Of a stretch of DNA of 13,986 nucleotides, positions 1 through 7,060 are shown piece after piece. The position numbers were made by a program, and so were the translations under genes. The stretch comes from Virgifigura sp964551315 (GTDB lineage Bacteria; Pseudomonadota; Alphaproteobacteria; Dongiales; Dongiaceae). The notes below the pieces were generated by a model. That model did no database searches. It was not told the DNA's origin and worked only from the letters and a program-made list of their open reading frames with translations. The number at the start of each line of letters is the position of its first letter. The stretch's first letter is position 1. The DNA lies in the NCBI GenBank assembly GCA_964551315.1, contig CAZKCM010000098.1:1-13986 (forward strand), written 5' to 3'.

Positions 1-16
1 GGAACAGGACCTGCGC

Positions 17-457
17 GTGAACGACACGATGAAGACCTTCGGGTATCCGGAGACCCTGATCGCCGATTATGCCCACTGGGCGGTGCTGCTGCGGCCGAAG
101 CAGCCGACCCTCGGGGCACTGGTACTCGTCTGCAAGGAACCGGCGACATCCTTCTCGGCGATCAGCGAGGCGGCGTTTCGGGAATTGAAGCGAGCAACCT
201 CCGACATCGAGACGGCACTGGCGGATGCGTTTGCGTACGACAAGATCAATTATCTGATGCTGATGATGGTCGATCCGGACGTCCACTTCCACGTCCTGCC
301 GCGCTATGCCGAGGACAAGACGTTTGGCGGGGTCCGTTTTCCCGATCCGGGTTGGCCGCGCGTGCCGGATCTGACGCAGACGGTCGATCCGGACGAGGCC
401 CTGCGCGACCGCCTCATCGCCTTCCTGCGCGACCGGTGGCCTGCCGGCCACAGATGA
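17..457 (+). CDS. HIT family (histidine triad) protein
   Basis: A 146-residue protein of the HIT superfamily, whose members hydrolyse or transfer nucleoside phosphates such as Ap4A or nucleoside phosphoramidates in the cytosol. The HIT-type signature lies at residues 88-97 (DVHFHVLPRY), preceded by a hydrophobic strand NYLMLMMV. In the canonical HxHxHxx motif the middle histidine is the nucleophile (here H90). The first motif histidine is replaced by D88, while H90 and H92 remain. Length fits small HIT proteins. GTG at 17 is preceded by AGGA with about 7 bases spacing; ATG at 29 (residue 5) is the alternative. The frame stays open to the left edge, so an upstream start cannot be excluded. It is followed by 172 bases without a gene and then lptF. 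The substrate is unknown; family assignment is fairly secure. Confidence 0.82.
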   Translation: MNDTMKTFGYPETLIADYAHWAVLLRPKQPTLGALVLVCKEPATSFSAISEAAFRELKRATSDIETALADAFAYDKINYLMLMMVDPDVHFHVLPRYAEDKTFGGVRFPDPGWPRVPDLTQTVDPDEALRDRLIAFLRDRWPAGHR

Positions 458-629
458 GGCGCCCCGGAAGGAACCTGCTCTTCGAGGCATCGCGGCGCGA
501 AGCGACCGGCCTCCCCTGCCTGGCAGCCCAAGCCTCGGCGTCGATTCGCCCGAGCGTCGCTCGCAGCGGGCCGAGGGGTGAAGACGGTTCCGTGCCCTGT
601 CGGTGGGCTCTCTTCAACGGGCGGCCCGC

Positions 630-1399
630 ATGAAAACACTCGATCGGTACATTCTCAGCAAGACGCTGGGGCCGCTGGCTGCGACGATCGCCGTCGCCCT
701 CATCGCCCTCCTGCTGGAACGGCTGGTCCGGCTGCTTGATCTCGTGGTCAACCAAGGCGGTCCGCTGTTCCTGATCCTGAAGATGCTGGCCAACCTGGTT
801 CCGCACTATCTCGGGATCGCGCTGCCCGCCGCCTTCTTCGTCGGCGTCCTGCTCGGCACCATGCGCCTCAGCGCAAACAGTGAGCTGGACGCGATTCATT
901 CCTTCGGCATCGGCCTGCAGCGTCTTCTGGTCCCGATCCTCGGGCTCGCGGTCGTCCTCATGGTCTGCAGCTCGATCATCGTCGGTTTCCTGCAGCCGCA
1001 CACCCGCTACGCCTATCGGGCCTTGGTCTATTCCGTCACGCATAGCATCTGGAACGCGGCGCTGGAGCGCGGCAACTTCTTCTCCGGCCTCGACGGCACG
1101 ACGATCATGGTCAACGACATCAGCGACGGCGGCCGGCGCCTGACGGGCATATTCGTTCACGAGGAGAAGCCGGACGGCGGATCCGTGACCACGACCGCGG
1201 GCGAGGGCCGGCTGTTCCGAACACGTGACGATTCCCGGCTGATCCTCAAGCTCGAGGACGGCGTTCTGGTCGACGCCGGCAAGGACGGAGGAAAGGCCAC
1301 GGCCCTCAGCTTCGATCGGTTTGACCTGCCCCTTGATCTGGCGTTCGGAGCCGCCACCTTTCGCGAGCGGGGCGATGGGGAGCGGGAGTTGACGATCCC
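630..1399 (+). CDS. lptF: LPS export ABC transporter permease LptF, N-terminal part (interrupted by assembly gap)
   Basis: First 257 residues of an LptF/LptG (YjgP/YjgQ) family permease. LptF pairs with LptG and the ATPase LptB in the inner membrane to extract lipopolysaccharide and pass it to the LptC/A/D bridge. Visible: the typical start MKTLDRYILSKTL, TM1 at about residues 13-38, TM2 about 55-78, TM3 about 97-121, then a soluble beta-rich periplasmic domain from about 125 with the conserved ERGNFF segment at 146-151. The coding sequence runs into 100 N after residue 256 (the next codon is ccN, proline). TM4 and TM5 are missing. The C-terminus is found beyond the gap in another frame. ATG 630 is chosen by family N-terminus; its ribosome binding site is weak. 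Confidence 0.93.
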
Positions 1400-1499
1400 N
1401 NNNNNNNNNNNNNNNNNNNNNNNNNNNNNNNNNNNNNNNNNNNNNNNNNNNNNNNNNNNNNNNNNNNNNNNNNNNNNNNNNNNNNNNNNNNNNNNNNNN
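1400..1499. other. Assembly gap (100 N) inside lptF
   Basis: Exactly 100 N, the usual placeholder for a scaffold gap of unknown length. The coding frame of lptF before the gap (codons from 630) and after it (stop at 1694-1696) do not match across 100 bases, so the true gap is not 100. If lptF is intact, the missing length must leave remainder 2 when divided by 3. From the transmembrane segments that are absent I estimate roughly 200-300 bases. Confidence 0.97.
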
Positions 1500-1696
1500 T
1501 GGCCGATGCGGGGCGGATCTCTGCCTGGGCCGGGCTGTGGGTGCCCTTCTGCGTCTTCGCCATGGGCAGCGTCTGGGCGTTCTATGCGGCGACGGTCCGC
1601 CCGGACCGCAATCCCCTCACCGTTGCGATCGACCGGATCGAGGACGTCTCGCAGGGACTTCGGAGCATCGCTCTGCGTCTGCGCAAGGCGGCCTGA
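1500..1696 (+). CDS. lptF: LptF, C-terminal part after assembly gap
   Basis: About 64 residues ending in RSIALRLRKAA before the stop TGA at 1694-1696, read in the frame whose codons begin at 1502. It contains one hydrophobic segment (about LWVPFCVFAMGSVWAFYAA), which fits the last transmembrane helix of LptF, followed by a short basic cytoplasmic tail. The stop overlaps the lptG start by one base (TGATG), the translationally coupled arrangement usual for lptF-lptG. The other open frames here give arginine/serine-rich, non-membrane sequence and are shadows. Assignment rests on position, frame openness, hydrophobicity and coupling to lptG. Confidence 0.85.
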
Positions 1697-2784
1697 TGCG
1701 AACGCTGATCCGCTATATCACCCGGATCTTTCTGGGCAACCTGTTCGTGATGCTGCTGGCGTTCGTGTCGCTGCTGCAGCTTCTCGACCTGTTGAACAAC
1801 GCCGAGGACGTCATTCGCCGCCACGGCGACAGCGTCCTGGTGCTGGCGCGTTACGCGATGCTGCGGCTGCCAGAGCTCGTCACCTTCCTGCTGCCCTTCT
1901 CCATCCTTATGGCGTCACTTCTGTCGCTCGCCAAGCTGTCGCAGAACAACGAGATCCTGGCGCTGAAGGCCTCCGGAATGTCGTTCTACCGCGTTCTTCT
2001 CGCCTTTCTGCCTGCCGTCGCGCTCGTCGCGGCCGTTCATTTTGTCCTGAGCGATCGCGTGGCCCCGCAGACCGCGCGGATGCTGTCGCAGTGGGACGCG
2101 GAGGCGGACTCCGCGGCAGAGCGGCCGCCGAGAGACCAGGGACCGGCGATCTGGGTCCGGGATGGAGCCACGCTCGCGCGCATTTCGGCCGTGGTCGACG
2201 ATGGAAAGAAGCTCTGGGGCGTCACCCTGTTCAATCGTGATGCCAGGGGAAATCTCGTCGAACGCCTGACGGCCTCCACGGCAACCTACACGGGCGACGA
2301 CTGGGAGCTATCCGACGTCGAGCGCCTTTTGATCACCAGGGAGGCGGGCGGCGTTTTCGCCCGTTACACGACGCGTTCCTGGAAGACGAGTCTTACGCCG
2401 AGTCACTTCGCCGATCTTGTCGCGCCGCCGAGTACGCTGACGCTCACGGAGCTGCTCGCCTTCGTGACCAAGCCCGATACCGGCTACCGGCCGACCTACT
2501 TCTACGAAACCTGGCTGCACAAGCGCATCGCGCTGCCGATCGCCTCGATCCTGATGGTCCTGCTCGCTGCGCCGGTGGCGCAGGGCCTGCAGCGCTATGG
2601 AGGCATCGGAACGGGACTCGCCGCAGGCGTCGGGCTCGGCTTCCTGTACTTCGTCACCGACGGCCTGGTCCTCGCACTCGGCGAGGCCGGCGCGATCCCG
2701 CCGGCGCTTGCCGCCTGGAGCCCCAGCCTGCTGTTTGCGAGCGTCGGCGGCCTCGCCCTGATCCGGATAGAAAGCAACCGATGA
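1696..2784 (+). CDS. lptG: LPS export ABC transporter permease LptG
   Basis: A 362-residue LptG, the usual length. With LptF and the ATPase LptB it forms the inner-membrane complex that drives LPS out of the membrane. Three N-terminal helices (about residues 11-34, 62-84, 98-119), a periplasmic beta-jellyroll domain (about 120-265) and three C-terminal helices (about 279-298, 305-327, 338-356) are visible. Family landmarks include the coupling segment SQNNEILALKASGMS at 82-96 and the segment ETWLHKRIALP at 271-281 before TM4. The ATG overlaps the lptF stop by one base; an upstream in-frame ATG at 1537 lies inside lptF and is not plausible. The next gene follows 7 bases downstream, so the three are probably cotranscribed. 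Confidence 0.95.
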   Translation: MRTLIRYITRIFLGNLFVMLLAFVSLLQLLDLLNNAEDVIRRHGDSVLVLARYAMLRLPELVTFLLPFSILMASLLSLAKLSQNNEILALKASGMSFYRVLLAFLPAVALVAAVHFVLSDRVAPQTARMLSQWDAEADSAAERPPRDQGPAIWVRDGATLARISAVVDDGKKLWGVTLFNRDARGNLVERLTASTATYTGDDWELSDVERLLITREAGGVFARYTTRSWKTSLTPSHFADLVAPPSTLTLTELLAFVTKPDTGYRPTYFYETWLHKRIALPIASILMVLLAAPVAQGLQRYGGIGTGLAAGVGLGFLYFVTDGLVLALGEAGAIPPALAAWSPSLLFASVGGLALIRIESNR

Positions 2785-2791
2785 GGCAGCG

Positions 2792-4039
2792 ATGAGGGTG
2801 TGGATCGACGCCGCCCCCGCGAAGGGCGCGATCACGGTATTCGGGATGACGCTCATCGAACGCCATCTGCGCGCCGTGAAACGCGGCGTGGCGGGGTCTG
2901 GACTGACGGAGATCCGGATCGACCTCGGGGAAGGCGGCGCGAAACCGGATTTGCCGAATGATCTCTTGACCGGCCTGCCGGTGACCTGGTCGCAGAGCGC
3001 CGGCACGGCGGCTCAGCGGCTGCTGGCCTTCGCCGCCGAGGGTACCGAGGCCGTTCTGGCAATGAGCGGCGACAGCCTGGTCGATTCCCGGCTCTACGGG
3101 TTCCTGGCTGAGCGGCCGGGATCCTGCGCCGCCCGGTCCGAGGACGCGGCTTTGCTCCGCCTCGAGCCGGTCGATGCTGCGGCGCTCGAGGGCGTTGGCG
3201 GGGATTCGCTTCCGGAGCTGGTCGAGGCCGGCTTGCGCGCCGGACGGATCGCGGAAGTCCGGCCCGAGACGTTTCCCGGGTTCATCCGGGTGCTTCGGCG
3301 TACCCTGCCCTTCTACCTGTTCCGCATCGACGATGCGGCGGCACAGGCGCGGGTCGAGCGTTTCCTGTTTGATTCCAACTACAAGGGATCGACGGACTTC
3401 TTCACCAAATACGTCTATCCGCCGCTGGTCTGGCGCCTCGTGCGACCGCTCGCGCGGGCCCGGATCCATCCGAACTGGGTGACGCTTCTCAGCATCGTCC
3501 TTACCTTTGCCGCCGTTCCGCTGTTCGCCGACGGGTGGTTCCTCTCCGGTCTCGTCCTGGCTTATGCGATGAGCGTTCTCGATTCCGTCGACGGCAAGCT
3601 CGCGCGGCTCACCTTCTCGGATTCGGCCCTGGGCAACCTCATGGACCACGGGCTCGACATCGTGCATCCGCCGCTTTGGTACCTTGCCTGGGCCTGGGGC
3701 CTGAGCGGCGGCGACGCCGGCTCCGCCGTCTTTGCCGCGGCCATCTGGATGACGGTGTTCTACGTCCTCGACCGGCTCGTTCTGATGGTCTATCGGGCCA
3801 AGTTCAAGCGCGGCCTGCATGCCCACAGTCCTCTCGACGCCCACGTCCGCACCTTCATTTCCCGGCGGAATATCAACCTGCCGATCTTCACGCTTGGCGT
3901 CCTCGCCGGCTATGCGGTCGAGGCGTTCTATCTCATCGTGCTGTGGCAGATCGTCACCGTTTTCTGGCACGCCGGCCGGACTGCCTGGATCCTGACCGTC
4001 GAGAGCGAGAGCCGGCATCCGCCGGTTGAGAGCGTCTGA
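2792..4039 (+). CDS. CDP-alcohol phosphatidyltransferase with N-terminal degenerate nucleotidyltransferase-like domain
   Basis: A 415-residue two-domain protein. The C-terminal half is an integral-membrane CDP-alcohol phosphotransferase with the full signature DxxDGxxARx8GxxxDxxxD (D264, D267, G268, A271, R272, G281, D285, D289), the metal- and CDP-binding site that swaps CMP for an acceptor hydroxyl. Preceding it are KGSTDFFTKYVYPPL (198-212) and HPNWVT, arranged as in archaeal and bacterial IPCT-DIPPS (inositol-1-phosphate cytidylyltransferase/di-myo-inositol phosphate synthase) proteins. The N-terminal ~180 residues have a nucleotidyltransferase-like layout (VLAMSGDSLVDSRL at 88-101) but lack the GxGxR nucleotide loop, so this domain looks inactive or repurposed. 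GAGG lies 5 bases before ATG 2792; the gene sits 7 bases after lptG. The acceptor and product are unknown. Confidence 0.85.
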   Translation: MRVWIDAAPAKGAITVFGMTLIERHLRAVKRGVAGSGLTEIRIDLGEGGAKPDLPNDLLTGLPVTWSQSAGTAAQRLLAFAAEGTEAVLAMSGDSLVDSRLYGFLAERPGSCAARSEDAALLRLEPVDAAALEGVGGDSLPELVEAGLRAGRIAEVRPETFPGFIRVLRRTLPFYLFRIDDAAAQARVERFLFDSNYKGSTDFFTKYVYPPLVWRLVRPLARARIHPNWVTLLSIVLTFAAVPLFADGWFLSGLVLAYAMSVLDSVDGKLARLTFSDSALGNLMDHGLDIVHPPLWYLAWAWGLSGGDAGSAVFAAAIWMTVFYVLDRLVLMVYRAKFKRGLHAHSPLDAHVRTFISRRNINLPIFTLGVLAGYAVEAFYLIVLWQIVTVFWHAGRTAWILTVESESRHPPVESV

Positions 4040-4085
4040 CGACGCTTGCGCCTTCGCCCCTGCCCGACTAGATTCCGGGTTCAAC

Positions 4086-4113
4086 GGGATCGATCGAACA
4101 ATGAATCGATCCC
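4086..4113. repeat. Perfect 9-bp inverted repeat in spacer before the hydroxylase gene
   Basis: GGGATCGAT (4086-4094) and ATCGATCCC (4105-4113) are exact reverse complements separated by 10 bases. There is no T-run after it, so an intrinsic terminator is unlikely; an operator or mRNA hairpin between two gene groups is more plausible. It lies 88 bases before the chosen start of the hydroxylase gene, within the only sizeable spacer between lptF and the MobA-like gene. Confidence 0.55.
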
Positions 4114-4200
4114 ATGGCAGTCAAGGCGTCGGGCCGCGCGCATCTTCCCTCCCCTCTACAAGCATCGGCCGGGGAGGCGGCGGCCTGCGAGGAGCAATCC

Positions 4201-4998
4201 GTGTCGCGTTGGATCGGACGACTCTGGAATGGCCGGACGCATGATCTTGGGCAAATGACACTGGCCGAGCTGGTGCGAGTCTATTTCACCTATCCGGCTA
4301 TCCTCGCCTATTTGGGCCTTGCGGCGGTCAGCGCCACGGCCACTCTCTGGTGGGCAGAGACGGCTTTGCCCCTGGTCCTGGCGCTGGCGCTGGCCTGCCT
4401 CGTCTATCCGCTGGTCTGGTATCTGCTGCACCGCTTCGTTCTTCACGGGCGCTTTCTCTACAAATCGCGCTGGACAGCATCGCTCTGGAAGCGGATCCAT
4501 TTCGACCACCACCAGGATCCGCACGACCTTCGGGTTCTGTTCGGCGCGCTCTACACGACGTTACCGACCATCGCGGCGGTGACCATCCCCCTCGGCTGGG
4601 CGATCGGCGGACCGGCCGCTGCCGCCGCGGCGTTCACCGGCGGGCTCGTTACCACCTGCTTTTACGAGTTCTGCCACTGCGTGCAGCATCTCCGGCACAC
4701 GCCGAAGTCCCGCTTCCTTCAGCGGATCAAGCGGCTCCACCTCGCACATCATTTCCACAACGAGGCCGGAAACTTCGGGATCACCAATTTCGGCTGGGAC
4801 CGGCTGTTCGGCACGCTCTACGAGAAGCCGAAGGAGGTGCCTCGCAGCCCGACCGTCTTCAACCTCGGCTATACCGCGGCGGAGGCTGAGCGCTATCCCT
4901 GGGTCGCGGCTCTTTCGCAGACGACGAACCGCGGCGGCGGTTCCCGCCGGTTCCCCAAGGCAGCAGCCGAAGGTGAGCCGCTCCGCCGCGCCGGTTGA
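4201..4998 (+). CDS. Fatty acid hydroxylase / sterol desaturase family membrane protein
   Basis: A 265-residue membrane di-iron oxygenase. The family uses O2 and a His cluster to hydroxylate or desaturate fatty acyl chains, sterols or carotenoids. Histidine boxes are present: H77xxxxH82 (HRFVLH), H100xxH103H104 (HFDHH), H159xxxH163xxH166 (HCVQHLRH) and H180xxH183H184 with H186 (HLAHHFH). Hydrophobic segments lie at about residues 29-50, 55-76, 113-135 and 138-155. The GTG at 4201 is chosen because GAGGAG ends 6 bases upstream and the protein then begins just before the first helix. An in-frame ATG at 4114 would add 29 unconvincing residues. The neighbouring phosphatidyltransferase and GNAT-like genes suggest a lipid substrate; I cannot say which. 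Confidence 0.87.
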   Translation: MSRWIGRLWNGRTHDLGQMTLAELVRVYFTYPAILAYLGLAAVSATATLWWAETALPLVLALALACLVYPLVWYLLHRFVLHGRFLYKSRWTASLWKRIHFDHHQDPHDLRVLFGALYTTLPTIAAVTIPLGWAIGGPAAAAAAFTGGLVTTCFYEFCHCVQHLRHTPKSRFLQRIKRLHLAHHFHNEAGNFGITNFGWDRLFGTLYEKPKEVPRSPTVFNLGYTAAEAERYPWVAALSQTTNRGGGSRRFPKAAAEGEPLRRAG

Positions 4999-5011
4999 CC
5001 GCAATCGGGTG

Positions 5012-6181
5012 ATGGCGAGCGAGCCGATGGCGGGCCGATCGGGTTCGGCGCAGTTGCGGATCGAGCCGGTCTTGAGCACCCGCGATCTCGAACGATTCAT
5101 CCGCCTGCCCAATCGCCTTTATCGCGGCGAGCCGGGCTATGTCCCGCCGCTCCTGATGGAGCGGCGCGCGGCGCTTCGCTTCGACAAGAATCCGTATTTT
5201 CGCCACGCCAAAGGCCAGTACTGGCTGGCTTGGCGTGACGGTCGCCCGGTCGGGCGGATCAGCGCCCAGATCGACGAGCTCCATCTGGCGCAGCACAAGG
5301 ACGCCACCGGCCATTTCGGGTTTCTCGACGCGGAGGACGACCCGGAAGTCTACCGGGCGCTGACTGCCACGGCGGAGGATTGGCTCAGGGCACAGGGCAT
5401 GCGGCGAATCCTCGGGCCGTTCAGTCACTCCACCAATGAGGAGTGCGGTCTGCTCGTCGATGGCTTTTCGGCGCGGCCGATGATGATGATGGGCTTCCAC
5501 CCGCCCTATGCGGCAGAGCGGATCGTTGAGCAGGGCTACAGCAAGGCGAAGGACCTGATTGCCTACGACTACGACATGACCGTGCCGCCGCCGCGCGAAA
5601 CGACGCGGCTCCTCCGGCGCGCGGCGGCGAACAAGAGAATCAAGCTCCGAACGGTCGACATGGCGCGCTATCGCGACGACCTTTCGGTGATCCTCGACAT
5701 CTTCAACGATGCCTGGTCGGAGAACTGGGGCTTCGTCCCGTTCACCGAGGCGGAAATCGCGCACATCGCCACAAGCCTTCGCCCGCTTGTCCGGCCCGAA
5801 CTGGTCTGGATCGCGGAGGTCGACGGCACGCCCGCGGCGATGATCGTCTGCTTGCCCAATCTCCTCGAGGTGGTGGCCGACCTCGACGGCAAGCTGTTGC
5901 CGTTCGGGTGGCTGAAGCTGCTCTGGCGCCTCAAGTTCGGGAAGATTGAGACCTGCCGGGTCCCGCTGTTCGGCGTCCGCAGACGGCTTCACCGTTCGCC
6001 GCTCGGGTCCACGCTCGTCATGCTGTTGCTCGAAGCACTCCGTGAGCGGGTTGCGGCGAACGGCTTCCGGGGCGGGGAATTGTCCTGGATCCTTGAGGAT
6101 AACATGCCGATGCGACGCATTATCGAGAGCTTCGGCGGCCAACCTTACAAGACCTACCGAATCTACGAGAAGCCCCTGTGA
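5012..6181 (+). CDS. GNAT-like N-acyltransferase family protein
   Basis: About 389 residues from ATG 5012. It belongs to a family usually annotated as N-acetyltransferase, with the N-terminal pattern NRLYRGEPGYVPPL, then DKNPYF, PVGRIS (a GNAT-like beta strand), GHFGFLDAEDDPEVY, and GPFSHSTNEECGLLVDGF. The second half looks like another acyltransferase fold half (FNDAWSENWGF, ELVWIAEVDGTPAAMIV). Such paired GNAT-like halves also occur in FemAB-type and lipid N-acyltransferases. No membrane helix is evident. In-frame GTG 4973 (26-base overlap with the hydroxylase gene) and GTG 5009 are alternative starts; none has a strong ribosome binding site. The end overlaps the next frame, consistent with one operon. 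Substrate unknown; lipid or sugar amine acylation is an inference from context. Confidence 0.8.
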   Translation: MASEPMAGRSGSAQLRIEPVLSTRDLERFIRLPNRLYRGEPGYVPPLLMERRAALRFDKNPYFRHAKGQYWLAWRDGRPVGRISAQIDELHLAQHKDATGHFGFLDAEDDPEVYRALTATAEDWLRAQGMRRILGPFSHSTNEECGLLVDGFSARPMMMMGFHPPYAAERIVEQGYSKAKDLIAYDYDMTVPPPRETTRLLRRAAANKRIKLRTVDMARYRDDLSVILDIFNDAWSENWGFVPFTEAEIAHIATSLRPLVRPELVWIAEVDGTPAAMIVCLPNLLEVVADLDGKLLPFGWLKLLWRLKFGKIETCRVPLFGVRRRLHRSPLGSTLVMLLLEALRERVAANGFRGGELSWILEDNMPMRRIIESFGGQPYKTYRIYEKPL

Positions 6182-6198
6182 TACGAGAAGGCTCTGTC

Positions 6199-7011
6199 GT
6201 GAACGTCGAACGAAGGTTCACCGCGCTCGTCCTGGCCGGCAGCCGCGGCCCCGAGGACCCTGTTGCCCGATTCGCGGGCGAGCGGCACAAGGCCTTCGTG
6301 GCGCTCGACGGCGTGCCGATGATCCTGCGGGTCGTGCGGACATTGCTGGCCTGTCAGCAGGTCGAGCGGATCGCCCTCAGCCTCGAGGAACCGCGCCTCG
6401 CCCATACCGCGGCGTCCGAACTCGCGGATCTCGTCGATCGCGGCGATATCACCGTTCTCCAGAGCGATCAGACGCCGAGCCGCAGCGTTCTCCGCGCGCT
6501 GCGAGAGCTGGGGGATCCGGTGCCGCTGCTCGTCACCACCGCCGATCATCCGCTTCTGACGCCGGCGATGATCGATCATTTCTGCAGCGCGACGCCGCCG
6601 GAGGCCGACGTTGCCGTTGCCGTTGCCCGGGCGTCGCTGATCCGCGGTTCCTATCCGGACGCCATCCGCACCTATTACCGCTTCTCCGGGGAGGGCTATA
6701 GCGGGTGCAACCTGTTCGCCTTGCTGCGACCGGACGCGCGCAAGGCGGTCGCCTTCTGGTCCGAGATGGAACGCCATCGCAAGCGGCCCTGGCGGCTGAT
6801 CTCGGCCGTCGGGCCGGGCGCGCTCGTCCGCTTCCTGCTCGGCGGGCTGACGCTCGATGCGGCTCTGGCGCGGCTGTCGCGGGCGACGGGGGTTACGGTT
6901 CGGGCGGTCGAGATGCCCTTCGCCGAGGCGGCGATCGATGTGGACAAGCCGGCCGACCTCGCCTTGGCGGAAAAGATCCTGCGCGGGCGCGCCGAACCGC
7001 AGGAAGCGTAA
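6199..7011 (+). CDS. MobA-like nucleotidyltransferase (NTP_transf_3 type)
   Basis: A 270-residue nucleotidyltransferase that probably activates a small phosphorylated compound with an NTP. The N-terminal nucleotide-binding stretch is LVLAGSRG (10-17), followed by HKAFVALDGVPMI (K31), the metal-binding strand TTADHPLL (D116) and the closing motif IDVDKPADLALAE (D247, D249). This domain order is that of MobA/IspD/PntC-like enzymes, which mostly use CTP or GTP. GTG 6199 is preferred because AGAAGG lies 7 bases upstream; GTG 6178 would overlap the previous gene's stop by 4 bases (GTGA) and is the alternative. It is last in a tight three-gene operon with the hydroxylase and GNAT-like genes. Substrate unknown. 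Confidence 0.85.
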   Translation: MNVERRFTALVLAGSRGPEDPVARFAGERHKAFVALDGVPMILRVVRTLLACQQVERIALSLEEPRLAHTAASELADLVDRGDITVLQSDQTPSRSVLRALRELGDPVPLLVTTADHPLLTPAMIDHFCSATPPEADVAVAVARASLIRGSYPDAIRTYYRFSGEGYSGCNLFALLRPDARKAVAFWSEMERHRKRPWRLISAVGPGALVRFLLGGLTLDAALARLSRATGVTVRAVEMPFAEAAIDVDKPADLALAEKILRGRAEPQEA

Positions 7012-7013
7012 GA

Positions 7014-7046
7014 GAGGTACGGACGCTTCGAGACGGCTCGTACCTC
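7014..7046. repeat. Inverted repeat between convergent nucleotidyltransferase genes
   Basis: GAGGTACG (7014-7021) and CGTACCTC (7039-7046) are perfect 8-bp reverse complements with a 17-base loop, filling most of the 49-base gap between the two convergent stops. It may act as a factor-assisted bidirectional terminator or mRNA end stabiliser; there is no U-tract on either strand. Confidence 0.45.
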
Positions 7047-7060
7047 CGGGACCACGCCGC

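Noticed and set aside
603..2240. 545-residue plus-strand open frame spanning the N gap
   Set aside because: It joins true LptF to a wrong frame after the gap; the part after 1500 is arginine/serine-rich and overlaps lptG in another frame.
2654..4084. 476-residue minus-strand open frame
   Set aside because: Antisense to lptG and the CDP-alcohol phosphatidyltransferase, whose membrane segments and motif are decisive; composition is low-complexity, typical of high-GC shadows.
4859..6142. 427-residue minus-strand open frame
   Set aside because: Antisense to the GNAT-like gene; Arg/Glu/His-rich without any domain.
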